A stretch of 64,000 nt of DNA from JANXQE01 sp035294005 (lineage in GTDB: Bacteria > Verrucomicrobiota > Verrucomicrobiia > Limisphaerales > UBA8199). Every line of letters begins with the position of its first letter. The stretch's first letter is position 1. The notes under the pieces were generated by a model. That model did no database searches. It worked only from the letters and a program-made list of their open reading frames with translations, and was not told the origin of the DNA. Made by a program: the position numbers and the translations under genes. This document shows, piece after piece, positions 51,649 through 60,896 of this stretch. Where the stretch lies: assembly GCA_035294005.1 (NCBI GenBank), contig DATGLT010000445.1:4748-68747 (forward strand), given 5' to 3'.

Positions 51649-51956
51649 TTGCAACCCGATTAATTCCGGGGTCCATACCGTAGAGGTGCGGCCAAAGCCA
51701 GCCAATTCACGCCTGCAGAGCGGAGCAATCTCAAAACCGGAATACAAGCCATGCCCCTTGGAGAGCTGAAATTGAAAGGCCGAAAGCCGAAAGAAACCGA
51801 AAACAGAAGCCGGCATTTGTTTGTTCACGATCCACGCGGGCGGGGTGGCGGTCAACCGCGGTGCGCCGTTGAGCTTTACGAGAACCCGAAAGGTGACTAT
51901 GTTTCAGCAGTCAGAAGGCGTTTGTGAACAGATTTTGACAAAAGTCTTGGCTGGTA
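51649..51956. other. Divergent intergenic region with a short CGAAA repeat
   Basis: This 308-base region separates the minus-strand GT4 from the plus-strand repeat protein. It holds no recognisable gene. At about 51773-51804 lies a short imperfect tandem of CCGAAA units. Both promoters presumably lie here, but no convincing hexamers were found. Confidence 0.35.
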
Positions 51957-53366
51957 TTGACGGCGGCTTTGGCATTGAGCGTTGGTGGTCTTGGACGGGC
52001 TCAGGCTTTCAGAACACTCTGTAACTTCAATAACCCCGACAGTGTTAACCCATACGGAGGCTTAATTATATCGAGCAACGTTCTCTACGGCGTGACGACC
52101 GGCACCGGGCCGGGGGATTTACCAAATCTCTGGACGCTTGGAACGGTTTTCAAAGTCAACGCGGACGGGGCAGGTTTCACAATCTTACATCGTTTTATTG
52201 GTTACTATAACGATGGCGTGAATCCGAGAGGTCGGCTGCTTTTATGCGGCAACACCCTTTACGGCACCACCCTTTCCTCAGTTTTTGCTGTAAACACTGA
52301 CGGCACAGGTTTTAGAGCGCTTCACTTTTTTGATCAATGGTTCGACTATACCAATGGATGGAATGCGTATTCTGGCCTGGTTTTGGTTGGTAACACTTTG
52401 TACGGCACAACATCGGAGGGTGGCCGCGGGGGGGGCATCGTTTACGCTATCAACACAAATGGCTCGGGGTTTACCAGAATCCACGATTTCATTCTCACTG
52501 ATGGAGCAACGAACCCACAAGGAGGACTCGTCGCTTTGGGCGACAAACTGTATGGAACAACCATAGGCCCCTACAATGGGGCGATTTTTTCACTAAAAAC
52601 AGATGGCTCGGAGTTTACTGTTCTTCACACTCTTTCATCTACCAATAACAACAGTACGAACGCCGACGGGGCTAATCCGAAGGCCGATTTGTTTCTGTCG
52701 GGGAACGTTCTTTACGGCACTACGGTCTTCGGGGGCCTTAGGGGTGCTGGAACCGTATTCGCCATCAACACTGACGGCACAGGTTTTACGACTCTGCACA
52801 ACTTCGACCCGCACTCGGACTCAGCCTTTCCGGGAATTGGATTGGACATAACCGGGAACACGATCTATGTATCCCGGAACACGCTCTATGGCACGGCTTC
52901 CGGCGGTGGGAGGTCGGGAAACGGCACGATTTTCACCCTTAACGCCGACGGTACGGGCTTTACGACAGTTTATGAATTCTCATCAACATTTCCCCCAGAT
53001 GCGCCTCCAGATTTCACGGCAGGCAAAAACGTAGACGGCGCTTATCCGGTGAACTGCCTTCTGTTAACGAGTAACACACTGTACGGCACAACAGTCTACG
53101 GCGGCACATGGGGTTTTGGCACGGCGTTCAGCCTTTCGTTCTTGCCGCAATTGAGCGGCTGCTGCTCTGCTTCGAACATGGTTTTATCGTGGCCTACCAA
53201 TTACTTCGGATTCGATACCTCCGGCTTCATCTTGCGATCCACCACCAACCTGGCCTCGCCAGTTTGGCGCACAAATTTTCCCACACCTCTTCTTGTCAAC
53301 GGTCGATATACAGTCACGAATCCAATCACAGCGGCACAGCAGTTCTTCAGTTTAACCGGTCAATGA
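51957..53366 (+). CDS. TIGR03803 (Gloeo/Verruco) repeat protein
   Basis: A 469-residue secreted protein built from tandem repeats of the form LYGTT-x-GGxxGxGTVFxxNxDGTGFTxLHxF. At least six copies occur, e.g. LYGTTVFGGLRGAGTVFAIN and LYGTTSEGGRGGGIVYAIN, the hallmark of the Gloeo/Verruco repeat, probably a beta-propeller. The N-terminus TAALALSVGGLGRAQA is signal-like. No ATG is in frame; an in-frame stop at 51936 leaves only CTG 51951 or TTG 51957 as starts. The C-terminus carries a short beta domain. The function is unknown; it lies inside the glycan island on the opposite strand. Confidence 0.83.
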   Translation: MTAALALSVGGLGRAQAFRTLCNFNNPDSVNPYGGLIISSNVLYGVTTGTGPGDLPNLWTLGTVFKVNADGAGFTILHRFIGYYNDGVNPRGRLLLCGNTLYGTTLSSVFAVNTDGTGFRALHFFDQWFDYTNGWNAYSGLVLVGNTLYGTTSEGGRGGGIVYAINTNGSGFTRIHDFILTDGATNPQGGLVALGDKLYGTTIGPYNGAIFSLKTDGSEFTVLHTLSSTNNNSTNADGANPKADLFLSGNVLYGTTVFGGLRGAGTVFAINTDGTGFTTLHNFDPHSDSAFPGIGLDITGNTIYVSRNTLYGTASGGGRSGNGTIFTLNADGTGFTTVYEFSSTFPPDAPPDFTAGKNVDGAYPVNCLLLTSNTLYGTTVYGGTWGFGTAFSLSFLPQLSGCCSASNMVLSWPTNYFGFDTSGFILRSTTNLASPVWRTNFPTPLLVNGRYTVTNPITAAQQFFSLTGQ

Positions 53367-53596
53367 CCGGATGGGGCCGCGAAGACCTTCCTTTTTGTTA
53401 TAGTCGAATCAACCCAGAAAAAAATCGCAATTCCGAGAGATTCCGCGCGGCTTTTTTACAGTCCAGGCGGACTAGTGTGCTGCTGGTCTAGCGCACGACG
53501 ATATTTCATATTTGGAATTTCCGGGATTCGCGCACGCTCCCGCGCCGGCCGTTCGGCTTTACTTTACCTCCTGAATCCCTACCGTTCGTATACTCG

Positions 53597-54754
53597 ATGA
53601 ATTTGCTTTCCAAAATCAGGCGCTGGCTTGCTCGCCTGACCCTGCATGGACCGCTCATGGACTTATGGCTGAGAAGGCGGGGCCGGCAGGTTGATTTGGT
53701 TTTCCGCGCGAACTTGCGTAAGGAATTGAACACCAACCCTGAGACCACGCCCGTGCCAAGTTTAGGAGGGGCCAAAATCGGGCAAATCCTGCTCATCGCA
53801 GATTGCCTGTGGGAGCAAAACGACCTCGTGCCGGAACTGGCGCGCATTGCTGAAACTCGTCTGCTGAATTTGCGCACCAGTTTGAAAAACCTCGAGGAAA
53901 GTCCGGAAGCACGCTCGGCGGTGGTCGAGGCGGTCCGGCGGTTCGCCACCTCGAACACGGCCGTGGTGCCGGATGTCATTTTGTTTTACCTGCGACCCGG
54001 GTTGCTTTCAGATGAGGTTTTTGATGTGTTGCGCCAATACTGGAAGTGCCCTCTATTTGGAATGAATTTGGACGACAAAATGGAGTTTTTCCCAAACGGG
54101 ATCTTTGCGTCGGGCAATCATGATTACCAGAATTGGGCCAGGAAGTTCGACTTGAACATCTCGAACTGCCTGCCGGCTACCGATTGGTATCGGGCACGAG
54201 GCTTGCCGTGCTTGTATTCGCCACAAGGCGTGCACCTGACACCGGAGTTGACGTTGCCCACTTCCTGTAACTTCAAATACAAGTTAAGCTTTCTGGGGCA
54301 GGTCAAAGTGGAACGGAAATTCATTGTGAATGAGCTTCAGAGTGCCGGTATAGACGTACGGCTGTTCGGCAAGGGTTGGCCGGGAAGCCAATGGGTCGAG
54401 AATCCCAACTCGGTTTTTCGAAGCAGCCAAATTAACCTAGGTATTGGATTTGCCTCGCCATCTTTCACTCTGACGACAGTAAAAGGCCGTGACTTCGAAT
54501 GCCCTGGTGTGGGCGCGTGCTATCTGACTACTTACAGCTGGGAACTGGCGTTGCACTATGAGCTTGGCAAGGAGATTTTGTGCTATCGCTCAATCGAGGA
54601 GTTGATAGAGATGTATTCCTGGTTTTCAAGAAGGCCGGAGGAATGCCTGAAGATCGCCCAGGCCGCCTGGCGCCGGTGCGCAGCCGAGCATACCTGGGAA
54701 AAGCGGTTCAGGAAGATCTTCGAGCAAACCGGGTTCCGCGTCGAAGGCAACTAA
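53597..54754 (+). CDS. CgeB-like glycosyltransferase
   Basis: A 385-residue protein resembling the CgeB/Glyco_trans_1_2 group of GT-B enzymes. Key pieces are VPDVILFYLRPGLLSDEVFD, GMNLDDKMEFF, then the donor region FLGQVKVERKFIVNELQSAG, LFGKGWPGSQW and RDFECPGVGACYLTTY, with a final ELGKEILCYRSIEEL. In CgeB-like proteins the last two segments bind the nucleotide sugar. ATG 53597 is the start. The 230-base gap before it has no gene. It lies on the plus strand, opposed to the surrounding glycan genes, and ends 28 bases from the convergent FkbM gene. Confidence 0.8.
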   Translation: MNLLSKIRRWLARLTLHGPLMDLWLRRRGRQVDLVFRANLRKELNTNPETTPVPSLGGAKIGQILLIADCLWEQNDLVPELARIAETRLLNLRTSLKNLEESPEARSAVVEAVRRFATSNTAVVPDVILFYLRPGLLSDEVFDVLRQYWKCPLFGMNLDDKMEFFPNGIFASGNHDYQNWARKFDLNISNCLPATDWYRARGLPCLYSPQGVHLTPELTLPTSCNFKYKLSFLGQVKVERKFIVNELQSAGIDVRLFGKGWPGSQWVENPNSVFRSSQINLGIGFASPSFTLTTVKGRDFECPGVGACYLTTYSWELALHYELGKEILCYRSIEELIEMYSWFSRRPEECLKIAQAAWRRCAAEHTWEKRFRKIFEQTGFRVEGN

Positions 54755-54782
54755 AAGGCGCGTGGGTTGTGGCGAGGCTCTA

Positions 54783-55691
54783 TCAACCAGGGATCCGACC
54801 CATATTGTTAAGGTCCTGTCCGTCCGGTGCGAAAATCAGGTTGCCGTAGGCATACTGTTCTTTTGCTTCATGTGGCCGAAACCCGGATGAAGTTGAGTCC
54901 CACGCTTTGTATTTAGCTGCTTCAAGCCAACGAACCAAATCCCGGCTACCCCTCTCTTGGCCGAAGTCTCCGACTTCAACGGACAGCAGCGGACGGTCGT
55001 TCTTAATTAGTTCTTCTGCGCCGATTAGAATCTCTTTTTCGGCGGATTCGGCGTCGATCTTTACCAGAGAAATTGGGCGATTCAGAGAACGGCGTAGCTG
55101 ATCCAAGGTGGTTGTTTCCACCTGGAACGGCGTGCCCTTAATTGCGGCATCCAGACGGGCTTGGGTGAAGCTGTTGAAAGCCATCCACTGCACTCCGTAG
55201 TCCTGAAAGGTCATGGTGCGCTGGGAAGACCAAACCGCGAGAGGATGGACGATCACTTGTGAAAACCGCCCCACGTTACGCATCGCAAGGGCTCGGGTGG
55301 AGGGGGTCGGCTCGAAAGAATGAACTTGACCGCCGTTGCCAACCAGTTGCGCGAGCAAAACAGTAAAATACCCGAGATGCATCCCGATATCCACCACCAC
55401 CTGATCCGGCTGAACCAAACGCAAAAACGCCCGGGTCAAATCTTCCTCAAAAACACCGTAAGAGGCAATTTCGGTGCTCACGCCTTCGCCAACAACAATC
55501 GCGAAATCAGACGAATGAAATGCCTCGACATTGCGCACTGCGCCCGTGGCTGAGCGCGGGATTCCGAATCTGCGCAGCTGGTTGGCAAAGAACCGTCGAG
55601 GTTCGATGAAGGGCTTGCGCCACGAGGCAGCATGCTTGTAGCGCATTTGCAGATGAAACCGGTTGCAAAGGTCCGCCTTTTTCACGCTCAT
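54783..55691 (-). CDS. FkbM-family methyltransferase
   Basis: A 302-residue FkbM-type O-methyltransferase with motif I VVDIGMHLGYFTVLLAQLVG, PTPSTRALAMRNVGRFSQV, SLVKIDAESAEKEILIGAEE and the closing beta part. These are the usual FkbM motifs (the second Asp in KIDAE). ATG 55691 overlaps the previous gene's stop by four bases; the open extension to 55751 is not needed. It is the second of two adjacent FkbM genes, so the pair may modify different positions of a glycan. Confidence 0.88.
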   Translation of the reverse strand: MSVKKADLCNRFHLQMRYKHAASWRKPFIEPRRFFANQLRRFGIPRSATGAVRNVEAFHSSDFAIVVGEGVSTEIASYGVFEEDLTRAFLRLVQPDQVVVDIGMHLGYFTVLLAQLVGNGGQVHSFEPTPSTRALAMRNVGRFSQVIVHPLAVWSSQRTMTFQDYGVQWMAFNSFTQARLDAAIKGTPFQVETTTLDQLRRSLNRPISLVKIDAESAEKEILIGAEELIKNDRPLLSVEVGDFGQERGSRDLVRWLEAAKYKAWDSTSSGFRPHEAKEQYAYGNLIFAPDGQDLNNMGRIPG

Positions 55692-56515
55692 GGAATCCTT
55701 TTGAACCAGAGATCGACCTGCCACAGTTCGTCTGCAGGCCACGAACGGCATGCGTCGCTAATATCTGTTAGCCGAAATTTCAATTGGGTCAGCGCGAAAA
55801 GAACCTCAGGGAGCAAAGGTTGGCCCTGATATATCGGGCTGAGTGAGGTTTCAACCACAATCCGTTGAACATTGCAAAATGCAGAGTTTCCACCCGCAAT
55901 AACTTTTGTTTCGAAACCTTGCACATCAATCTTAACCAGGTCGGGCAAAGGCAACCTCTCCCTTTTAACGAGTTCATCCAACGGGAAAACACTCACTTGC
56001 TCTTGTCCTGTTTCGGTGGTCACGGGATCAAGTGCCGCAGTGTGCAACGGGGCAAGCAGCGAGCTCGCGGCTCGATCGCGGGTCAGGCGAAGCGTTTCTT
56101 TCTGTTCGGCTTCCCCTACAGCATAAGGAAGGAAAGTCCATTCGGAGCCACGCGGTTGCCGTTTGCGGGCTTTTTCCAAGTACTGGTTCTGTGGCTCAAA
56201 CAGGCAACAGGTCATCGGTTGATAAATGGTGTGGCACATTTCAGACCAGCAGCCGGCGTGCGCACCGATGTCATAGATGACCTTTGGACGAAACCCCTCA
56301 TCCCGCCAGTGCAACAAACGCCGATAATGGTCGCCATCCCAGCTATGGCGCCAAGCCTCCACCAAGCGTGGTTCCTGCGCGAGAGCAGAAGCTTTAGAAC
56401 ACAACTGGAACGCTTGAGCACGCAAAAAACGCACGAAACGTTCTGTGATTCTGCGGTTTGCAAGATCGTTGTTTCGCTGCCAGAAGCCGGTTTGCTTACC
56501 TGCTGGGTTCGACAC
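55688..56515 (-). CDS. FkbM-family methyltransferase
   Basis: A 275-residue FkbM-like methyltransferase: KVIYDIGAHAGCWSEMCHTI (motif I), CCLFEPQNQYLEKARKR, and LPDLVKIDVQGFETKVIAGG (the FkbM Lys-Ile-Asp-Val signature). The start is a GTG at 56515. It overlaps the next FkbM gene by four bases. The N-terminal extension of about 90 residues before motif I is longer than the minimal family, and includes two Arg-rich helices. The substrate is unknown. Confidence 0.87.
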   Translation of the reverse strand: MSNPAGKQTGFWQRNNDLANRRITERFVRFLRAQAFQLCSKASALAQEPRLVEAWRHSWDGDHYRRLLHWRDEGFRPKVIYDIGAHAGCWSEMCHTIYQPMTCCLFEPQNQYLEKARKRQPRGSEWTFLPYAVGEAEQKETLRLTRDRAASSLLAPLHTAALDPVTTETGQEQVSVFPLDELVKRERLPLPDLVKIDVQGFETKVIAGGNSAFCNVQRIVVETSLSPIYQGQPLLPEVLFALTQLKFRLTDISDACRSWPADELWQVDLWFKRIP

Positions 56516-56588
56516 TGCACCGCGGAATCAACAGGATCATGCGAATGAAGGCAAGATCATATCGGGGCCTCGCCGGCGCCTTTACGCC

Positions 56589-57317
56589 TCACGGGTTGCG
56601 AGTTCCACGGACCAAATAAGCTGAGCAAACGACCTTTGGGCCGAGCCAACGATCGAATTTGGGCAGCACGCGAGGTAAAATGAGATGAATCGGGAGTTTG
56701 GCGAGTGTCCGAAGGCATTTGGATGTTATTCGTTGAAAAAAGGGCAGCATTTTTTCATGGGCTCCCCAAGCTGTGTAAAACACCTGCAGGTAAACGACGG
56801 CCGTGCGGCCAGGACCCCCCACCGGCGTAATTTCATCGATTGAAAAGCCGTGGAGCGGAAGCCAGTGCCGGTACCAATAATGAGTGAACCCACCATAGAA
56901 ATGGTATGGTTCCATATGCAAACTCGAACTCAAGGGCGCCGTTAAGAAGAGCTTGCCCCCGGGCTTCAAAAGCCGAAAGAACTCCCGGAGCACGGCCATC
57001 GGGTCTGCCACATGCTCGATTACCTCGGTACAGAGTATCGCATCGAGCGAATGTGGAGGCAGGGGAATCGACGTGATCTCACATACGTAGGTAAGCGGCT
57101 CGGCGTAACGCACTAGCTCCCCCTGGTATTGGCAAAAGTCCTGAGTTTCGTACCGGCAATGGGCAAAGTACGGCCGATATTTGCTGGCGCCGGCGCCCGC
57201 ATCCAGCACCCAACTTCCCTTAGGCAACAGCGCGGCCTGAGCCTTCACCCAAGCATCGCGCATAAAGGGCTCATAAGCCCACAGGTAATCGCGCCTTGTT
57301 GTCGCAAGTCGATCCAT
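56589..57317 (-). CDS. Class I SAM-dependent methyltransferase
   Basis: A 242-residue methyltransferase: motif I WVLDAGAGASKYRPYFAHC, then LDAILCTEVIEHVADP and LLKPGGKLFLTAPLSSS. HMEPYHFYGGFTHYWYRHWL is a characteristic aromatic segment, and a hydrophobic C-terminal helix RTLAKLPIHLILPRVLPKF may touch a membrane. ATG 57317 is clear. The adjacent flippase gene runs the other way. Role in glycan modification is inferred from location. Confidence 0.85.
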   Translation of the reverse strand: MDRLATTRRDYLWAYEPFMRDAWVKAQAALLPKGSWVLDAGAGASKYRPYFAHCRYETQDFCQYQGELVRYAEPLTYVCEITSIPLPPHSLDAILCTEVIEHVADPMAVLREFFRLLKPGGKLFLTAPLSSSLHMEPYHFYGGFTHYWYRHWLPLHGFSIDEITPVGGPGRTAVVYLQVFYTAWGAHEKMLPFFQRITSKCLRTLAKLPIHLILPRVLPKFDRWLGPKVVCSAYLVRGTRNP

Positions 57318-57508
57318 GCCAGAAAAGAGAGATTCTTTGACAGTGGGTTTTCAAACAAGCAGAATGTGACTCCAAGCTATGCTTCCATTCCCGTTGGCGG
57401 ATTTCGAGCAGGCATTGCACGACGAGGTGTGGCCTGACGGCCGTACGGTTAGCACGTGGAACCACAACGCTCGACCGTAAGTTACTAAACAAAGTTCCAG
57501 TCCAGTGA

Positions 57509-58960
57509 ATGAAAGGTCGGAGTTTATGTTCAACCGCGGTTCGCGTACTCGAGGCACTGCTGAAACGACTTTTCGCTTCGGCGATTGCGTGGTTATGGCT
57601 ATATAACGCTTTCAGGTTAGCTTCCGGGCTCATTTTATTGCCGCTGGTTTTTAGAACATTCAGCAAAGCAGATTTAGGGATGTATTATGTTCTTATGACC
57701 CTTTCGGCCTTAATTCCGCTAGTGGATTTCGGGTTTGGTCCGACAATCGGACGTTTCGTCGGGTATGCGATGGGAGGTGCCACATCCTTGCAAACGCACG
57801 GACTTGCCAAATCGGAGAGTTCCGGGGCTCCTAACTACACCCTGCTGTGGCAACTGCTTTTCACGTCGCGCTCGCTTTACCGTATCCTTTTACTGGGCCT
57901 GCTGTTGATCCTTGGGGTATGGGGAACGTACCTTGTAGAATTGCGGATTCAAGAAACTTCTTCTGTCGCAATCACACGGTTTGCGTGGCTGGCTACGCTC
58001 GTAGCCGCTCTGTTTGACATTTACTCGAATTGGTGGGTCGTTTTTCTACGCGGCACGAACGATGTTCTGACGGCTGCGCGCATTGACGTACTGGCCATGA
58101 CGGTGCGTCTCGTGATTTCCGCCGTCTTGCTGGTGTGCGGCGCAGGATTGCTAAGCGTGCCGATCGGAGGACTCCTTGGCAGTTTTATCCAACGTTCCCT
58201 GGCACGTCGGCGCTGTCTTAAATTGCTGTCGGGACATCCGCAGCCGCATAAGACGGAGCGCAAAAGAATCTTGAGCATACTATGGCCAAATGCCTGGCGG
58301 GCCGGAATGATTTTCGTAGGAGGTTACCTGACTGTGAATGCCAATACCGCCATTTGCCTCCACTCACTCGGTTTGAGCGCAAATGCGCAATACGGGCTTT
58401 CGGTCCAACTGCTGAATGTGATCGCGGGTATTGCGGGCGCCTGGACAGCCGTCAAATGGCCAATCATTGCCCAGTACCAGGCGCGCCACGATTTCGCTGC
58501 GATGCAGTCGGTCCTGCGGCCGCGCATTTGGCTGCAAACCTTGAGCTTTATCGGCATGTCCCTCATGTTGCTGCTTTTGGGGCCTCTGCTGCTGGCGCAT
58601 TTCGGAAATGGTAAGCAAGTTCTGCCATTGGGTTGGTTTGGGCTGCTGGCGATAGGTTCGTTCCTCGATATGCAACTCGGATTTTGGAGCACCCTAATTT
58701 TTGTTGGGAACCGATTGCCGTTCCTATGGCCGGTAATCGCGGCAAACGTTCTCAGTCTGGGCCTGTCTCTTGCTCTTATGCATTTCACTTCAATTGGCGT
58801 GGGAGCTTTGGTTTTGGGGCCCTTGCTTTCTGGAAGCTGTTTCAACTACTGGTATTGGCCCCAATATGCCTGCGCTGCTATCGGTACGAGCCTCTTTCGC
58901 TTCTTGTTCAGAGGGCAAGTCATTGCCAAAGCACCAGCTCAACATGGTGCCTTGGTTTAG
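57509..58960 (+). CDS. Wzx-like polysaccharide flippase
   Basis: A 483-residue membrane protein with about 12-14 hydrophobic helices, no large soluble domain and the look of the MATE/Wzx superfamily. The start MKGRSLCSTAVRVLEALLKR leads to the first helix; LGMYYVLMTLSALIPLVDFG and IGRFVGYAMGG resemble the Wzx N-terminal helices. It probably flips undecaprenyl-linked repeat units to the periplasm for the ligase-like protein. A long cytoplasmic loop (SLQTHGLAKSESSGAPNYTL) follows helix 3. The 141-base gap to the convergent GT gene is empty. Confidence 0.8.
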   Translation: MKGRSLCSTAVRVLEALLKRLFASAIAWLWLYNAFRLASGLILLPLVFRTFSKADLGMYYVLMTLSALIPLVDFGFGPTIGRFVGYAMGGATSLQTHGLAKSESSGAPNYTLLWQLLFTSRSLYRILLLGLLLILGVWGTYLVELRIQETSSVAITRFAWLATLVAALFDIYSNWWVVFLRGTNDVLTAARIDVLAMTVRLVISAVLLVCGAGLLSVPIGGLLGSFIQRSLARRRCLKLLSGHPQPHKTERKRILSILWPNAWRAGMIFVGGYLTVNANTAICLHSLGLSANAQYGLSVQLLNVIAGIAGAWTAVKWPIIAQYQARHDFAAMQSVLRPRIWLQTLSFIGMSLMLLLLGPLLLAHFGNGKQVLPLGWFGLLAIGSFLDMQLGFWSTLIFVGNRLPFLWPVIAANVLSLGLSLALMHFTSIGVGALVLGPLLSGSCFNYWYWPQYACAAIGTSLFRFLFRGQVIAKAPAQHGALV

Positions 58961-59101
58961 TTCGCAAAACTAAGGCAGGGACTCTGCAGTAAGTGGCCTT
59001 GGAGCCTGTATTTCTGATCGGAAGTTCGAACGCCGTTGGTGGGTTGGGGTTTCCGTTGCGTTGAAACGAAGAAATTATGGTAAGGACCGAAGAACAACCC
59101 T

Positions 59102-60202
59102 TCAGCTGGTCAATAAAGCTTCGACCAGCTTGCTGCAGGTGAGTTTCCAGTTGAATCGTGCCATTAATGCTTCTTGCCAATTGTGAAGCTGGGCCGGAGG
59201 AGTGCGCAGAGCGGTTTCCAGCGCCGCGGCGAACGACTCATACGAATCATTTTGAAATGCGCACCCCGCGCCAGCCATGATTTCCTGCGTGGCCGCAATA
59301 TCGGAATAGACCGGGCAGGCGCCGTGCGAGATGGCCTCGACAGGCGGCATACCAAATCCTTCGTAATCGGAAAAAAATACTAGAGCGCGAGACCGGCCAA
59401 GCAGTCGGCGAAAATCGGGCTCAGGAAGACGGCAGTGGAGCTTCCAGTTCGGATAGGGTGGCAAAGTCATCTCCTGAGGCAATCGGCCGACCCAATCGAT
59501 TGTGCCCTGAAATCCGGTTTTAGCCTGCCATTGTGTAAGATATTTGACGGCCAAATCGGTTCGTTTATGAGGCCACGCCCCCGCTAACACCAAGATTCGA
59601 TTTTCGCCAGGCAGCTTCTCGCATTGGCGGAGCTCAGTGCCCATGCCAATTGTGATCACTTTAGGGGGTTTTAGGCAGCGTCGCTCTGCAGCCCGTTTAA
59701 CTTCCATGGCCGTGAAGTTGCTGTTTGTGAAAATCACCCTGGCCTGGCGAATGGTTGCGGTCAGGCAATACCGGAAATATGCCAATTCGAAGGCTGATAA
59801 ACCCGGATGGGTCGAATAGTAACTTTCCAGAATCGTGTCGTGAACGTACACGGCTAATTTGTTCGGGCATTTCCGAACAAAAGAGGCGAAGCCCTTAGGC
59901 AGAAACAGCCATTGATCCCCGGCCTGGCGAGCCACTGCGTAAAGCCGCCATTGGTCCCACCAAATCCGGTGCAAACGGCCGGCAATCGCTTCATTGTGCA
60001 TCAGAAAGCGAGCTTTGGCACTAACCGTCGTGTCCCTCCCGTGCGTCAAATTTGTCAATACGGTCAGGGATTGCAGCTCCGGGTGCTGCACTAAGTGCGC
60101 TAGCACTTGCTGAGAAACGTTCAATATTCCCAATGATTTTGTCGTCCGGAAATCCTGATCAGAGATTGAATAAGTGAGCGACAGCACAGGTTTGATATTC
60201 AA
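59102..60202 (-). CDS. GT4-family glycosyltransferase
   Basis: A 366-residue GT-B enzyme: LGILNVSQQVLAHLVQHPEL, KLAVYVHDTILESYYSTHPG, then the donor domain ILVLAGAWPHKRTDLAVKYL and the E-x7-E motif FFSDYEGFGMPPVEAISHGA. The start is a TTG at 60202; no ATG or GTG occurs near. It lies 44 bases after the upstream methyltransferase stop and probably shares its transcript. The sugar is unknown. Confidence 0.88.
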   Translation of the reverse strand: MNIKPVLSLTYSISDQDFRTTKSLGILNVSQQVLAHLVQHPELQSLTVLTNLTHGRDTTVSAKARFLMHNEAIAGRLHRIWWDQWRLYAVARQAGDQWLFLPKGFASFVRKCPNKLAVYVHDTILESYYSTHPGLSAFELAYFRYCLTATIRQARVIFTNSNFTAMEVKRAAERRCLKPPKVITIGMGTELRQCEKLPGENRILVLAGAWPHKRTDLAVKYLTQWQAKTGFQGTIDWVGRLPQEMTLPPYPNWKLHCRLPEPDFRRLLGRSRALVFFSDYEGFGMPPVEAISHGACPVYSDIAATQEIMAGAGCAFQNDSYESFAAALETALRTPPAQLHNWQEALMARFNWKLTCSKLVEALLTS

Positions 60203-60246
60203 GCAACTCGCGGATCTGACGCAGTAAAAGGCCCCTACTTACCCCA

Positions 60247-60888
60247 TCACCACTTATCACCTTGAATCAAAAAGCTGCCGTATACGGACAGGAACGGAAG
60301 CCTTTGTCCGACATAGCGTGTCATACGCCCGCTGCCGTACACCCTCACCCTTGAGAAACCAACAGCGCGCAATCGATGCCTCAGGCAATCAGGGTAATGC
60401 TGGCTCACGTGCCATTTCTCCAGCAGGACACTTTGATTCTTTAATTTGTTCTTCAGATAGTTCGGATTCGGCGTCGTCAGAATGACTCGTCCGCGAAGCC
60501 TAAGGATTCTGAAGAACTCAGCCAATGTCGCGTCAACGTCCGCCGGTGGAACGTGTTCCAGGAACTCCCCTCCAAGAATTGCGTCGAGGTAATCCCCGGC
60601 AACGGGGATCTGATTGGAGAACGAGCAAATGCGTCGCTCGTAAACGTTCTGGTCCAAACTAGCGATGCGTTCTTCCACGCAATCCAAACCCGTTAGACGC
60701 AGAGCGGGGTTCAACTGTTTCAAGACTGAGCCGCCGCGTCCGGTATTACAACCCACGTCCATGATCTCTTTGGCGTGGCTGGGCAAATGCCGATACATTT
60801 GACGATAGCGGTCAGGGGTAAACGAGTCCGTTTCGGATCCGATTTGCTTCCGATTATTTTCGATCAACGATTCTCTGGAAGAAGGCAT
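60247..60888 (-). CDS. Class I SAM-dependent methyltransferase
   Basis: A 213-residue methyltransferase: EIMDVGCNTGRGGSVLKQL (motif I), LTGLDCVEERI, LDAILGGEFLEHVPPADVD, and RILRLRGRVILTTPNPNYL. ATG 60888 fits without overlap of the upstream GT4 gene (stop at 60897); the open frame to 60939 would overlap it. The C-terminal end is basic (RYVGQRLPFLSVYGSFLIQG). Substrate unknown; probably part of the glycan pathway. Confidence 0.85.
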   Translation of the reverse strand: MPSSRESLIENNRKQIGSETDSFTPDRYRQMYRHLPSHAKEIMDVGCNTGRGGSVLKQLNPALRLTGLDCVEERIASLDQNVYERRICSFSNQIPVAGDYLDAILGGEFLEHVPPADVDATLAEFFRILRLRGRVILTTPNPNYLKNKLKNQSVLLEKWHVSQHYPDCLRHRLRAVGFSRVRVYGSGRMTRYVGQRLPFLSVYGSFLIQGDKW

Positions 60889-60896
60889 TCGATTGT

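Noticed and set aside
53367..53596. Possible terminator after the TIGR03803 gene (GCGCGGCTTTTTT)
   Set aside because: The T-run at about 53451-53457 follows only a four-base self-complementary CGCG, so the stem is too weak to call.
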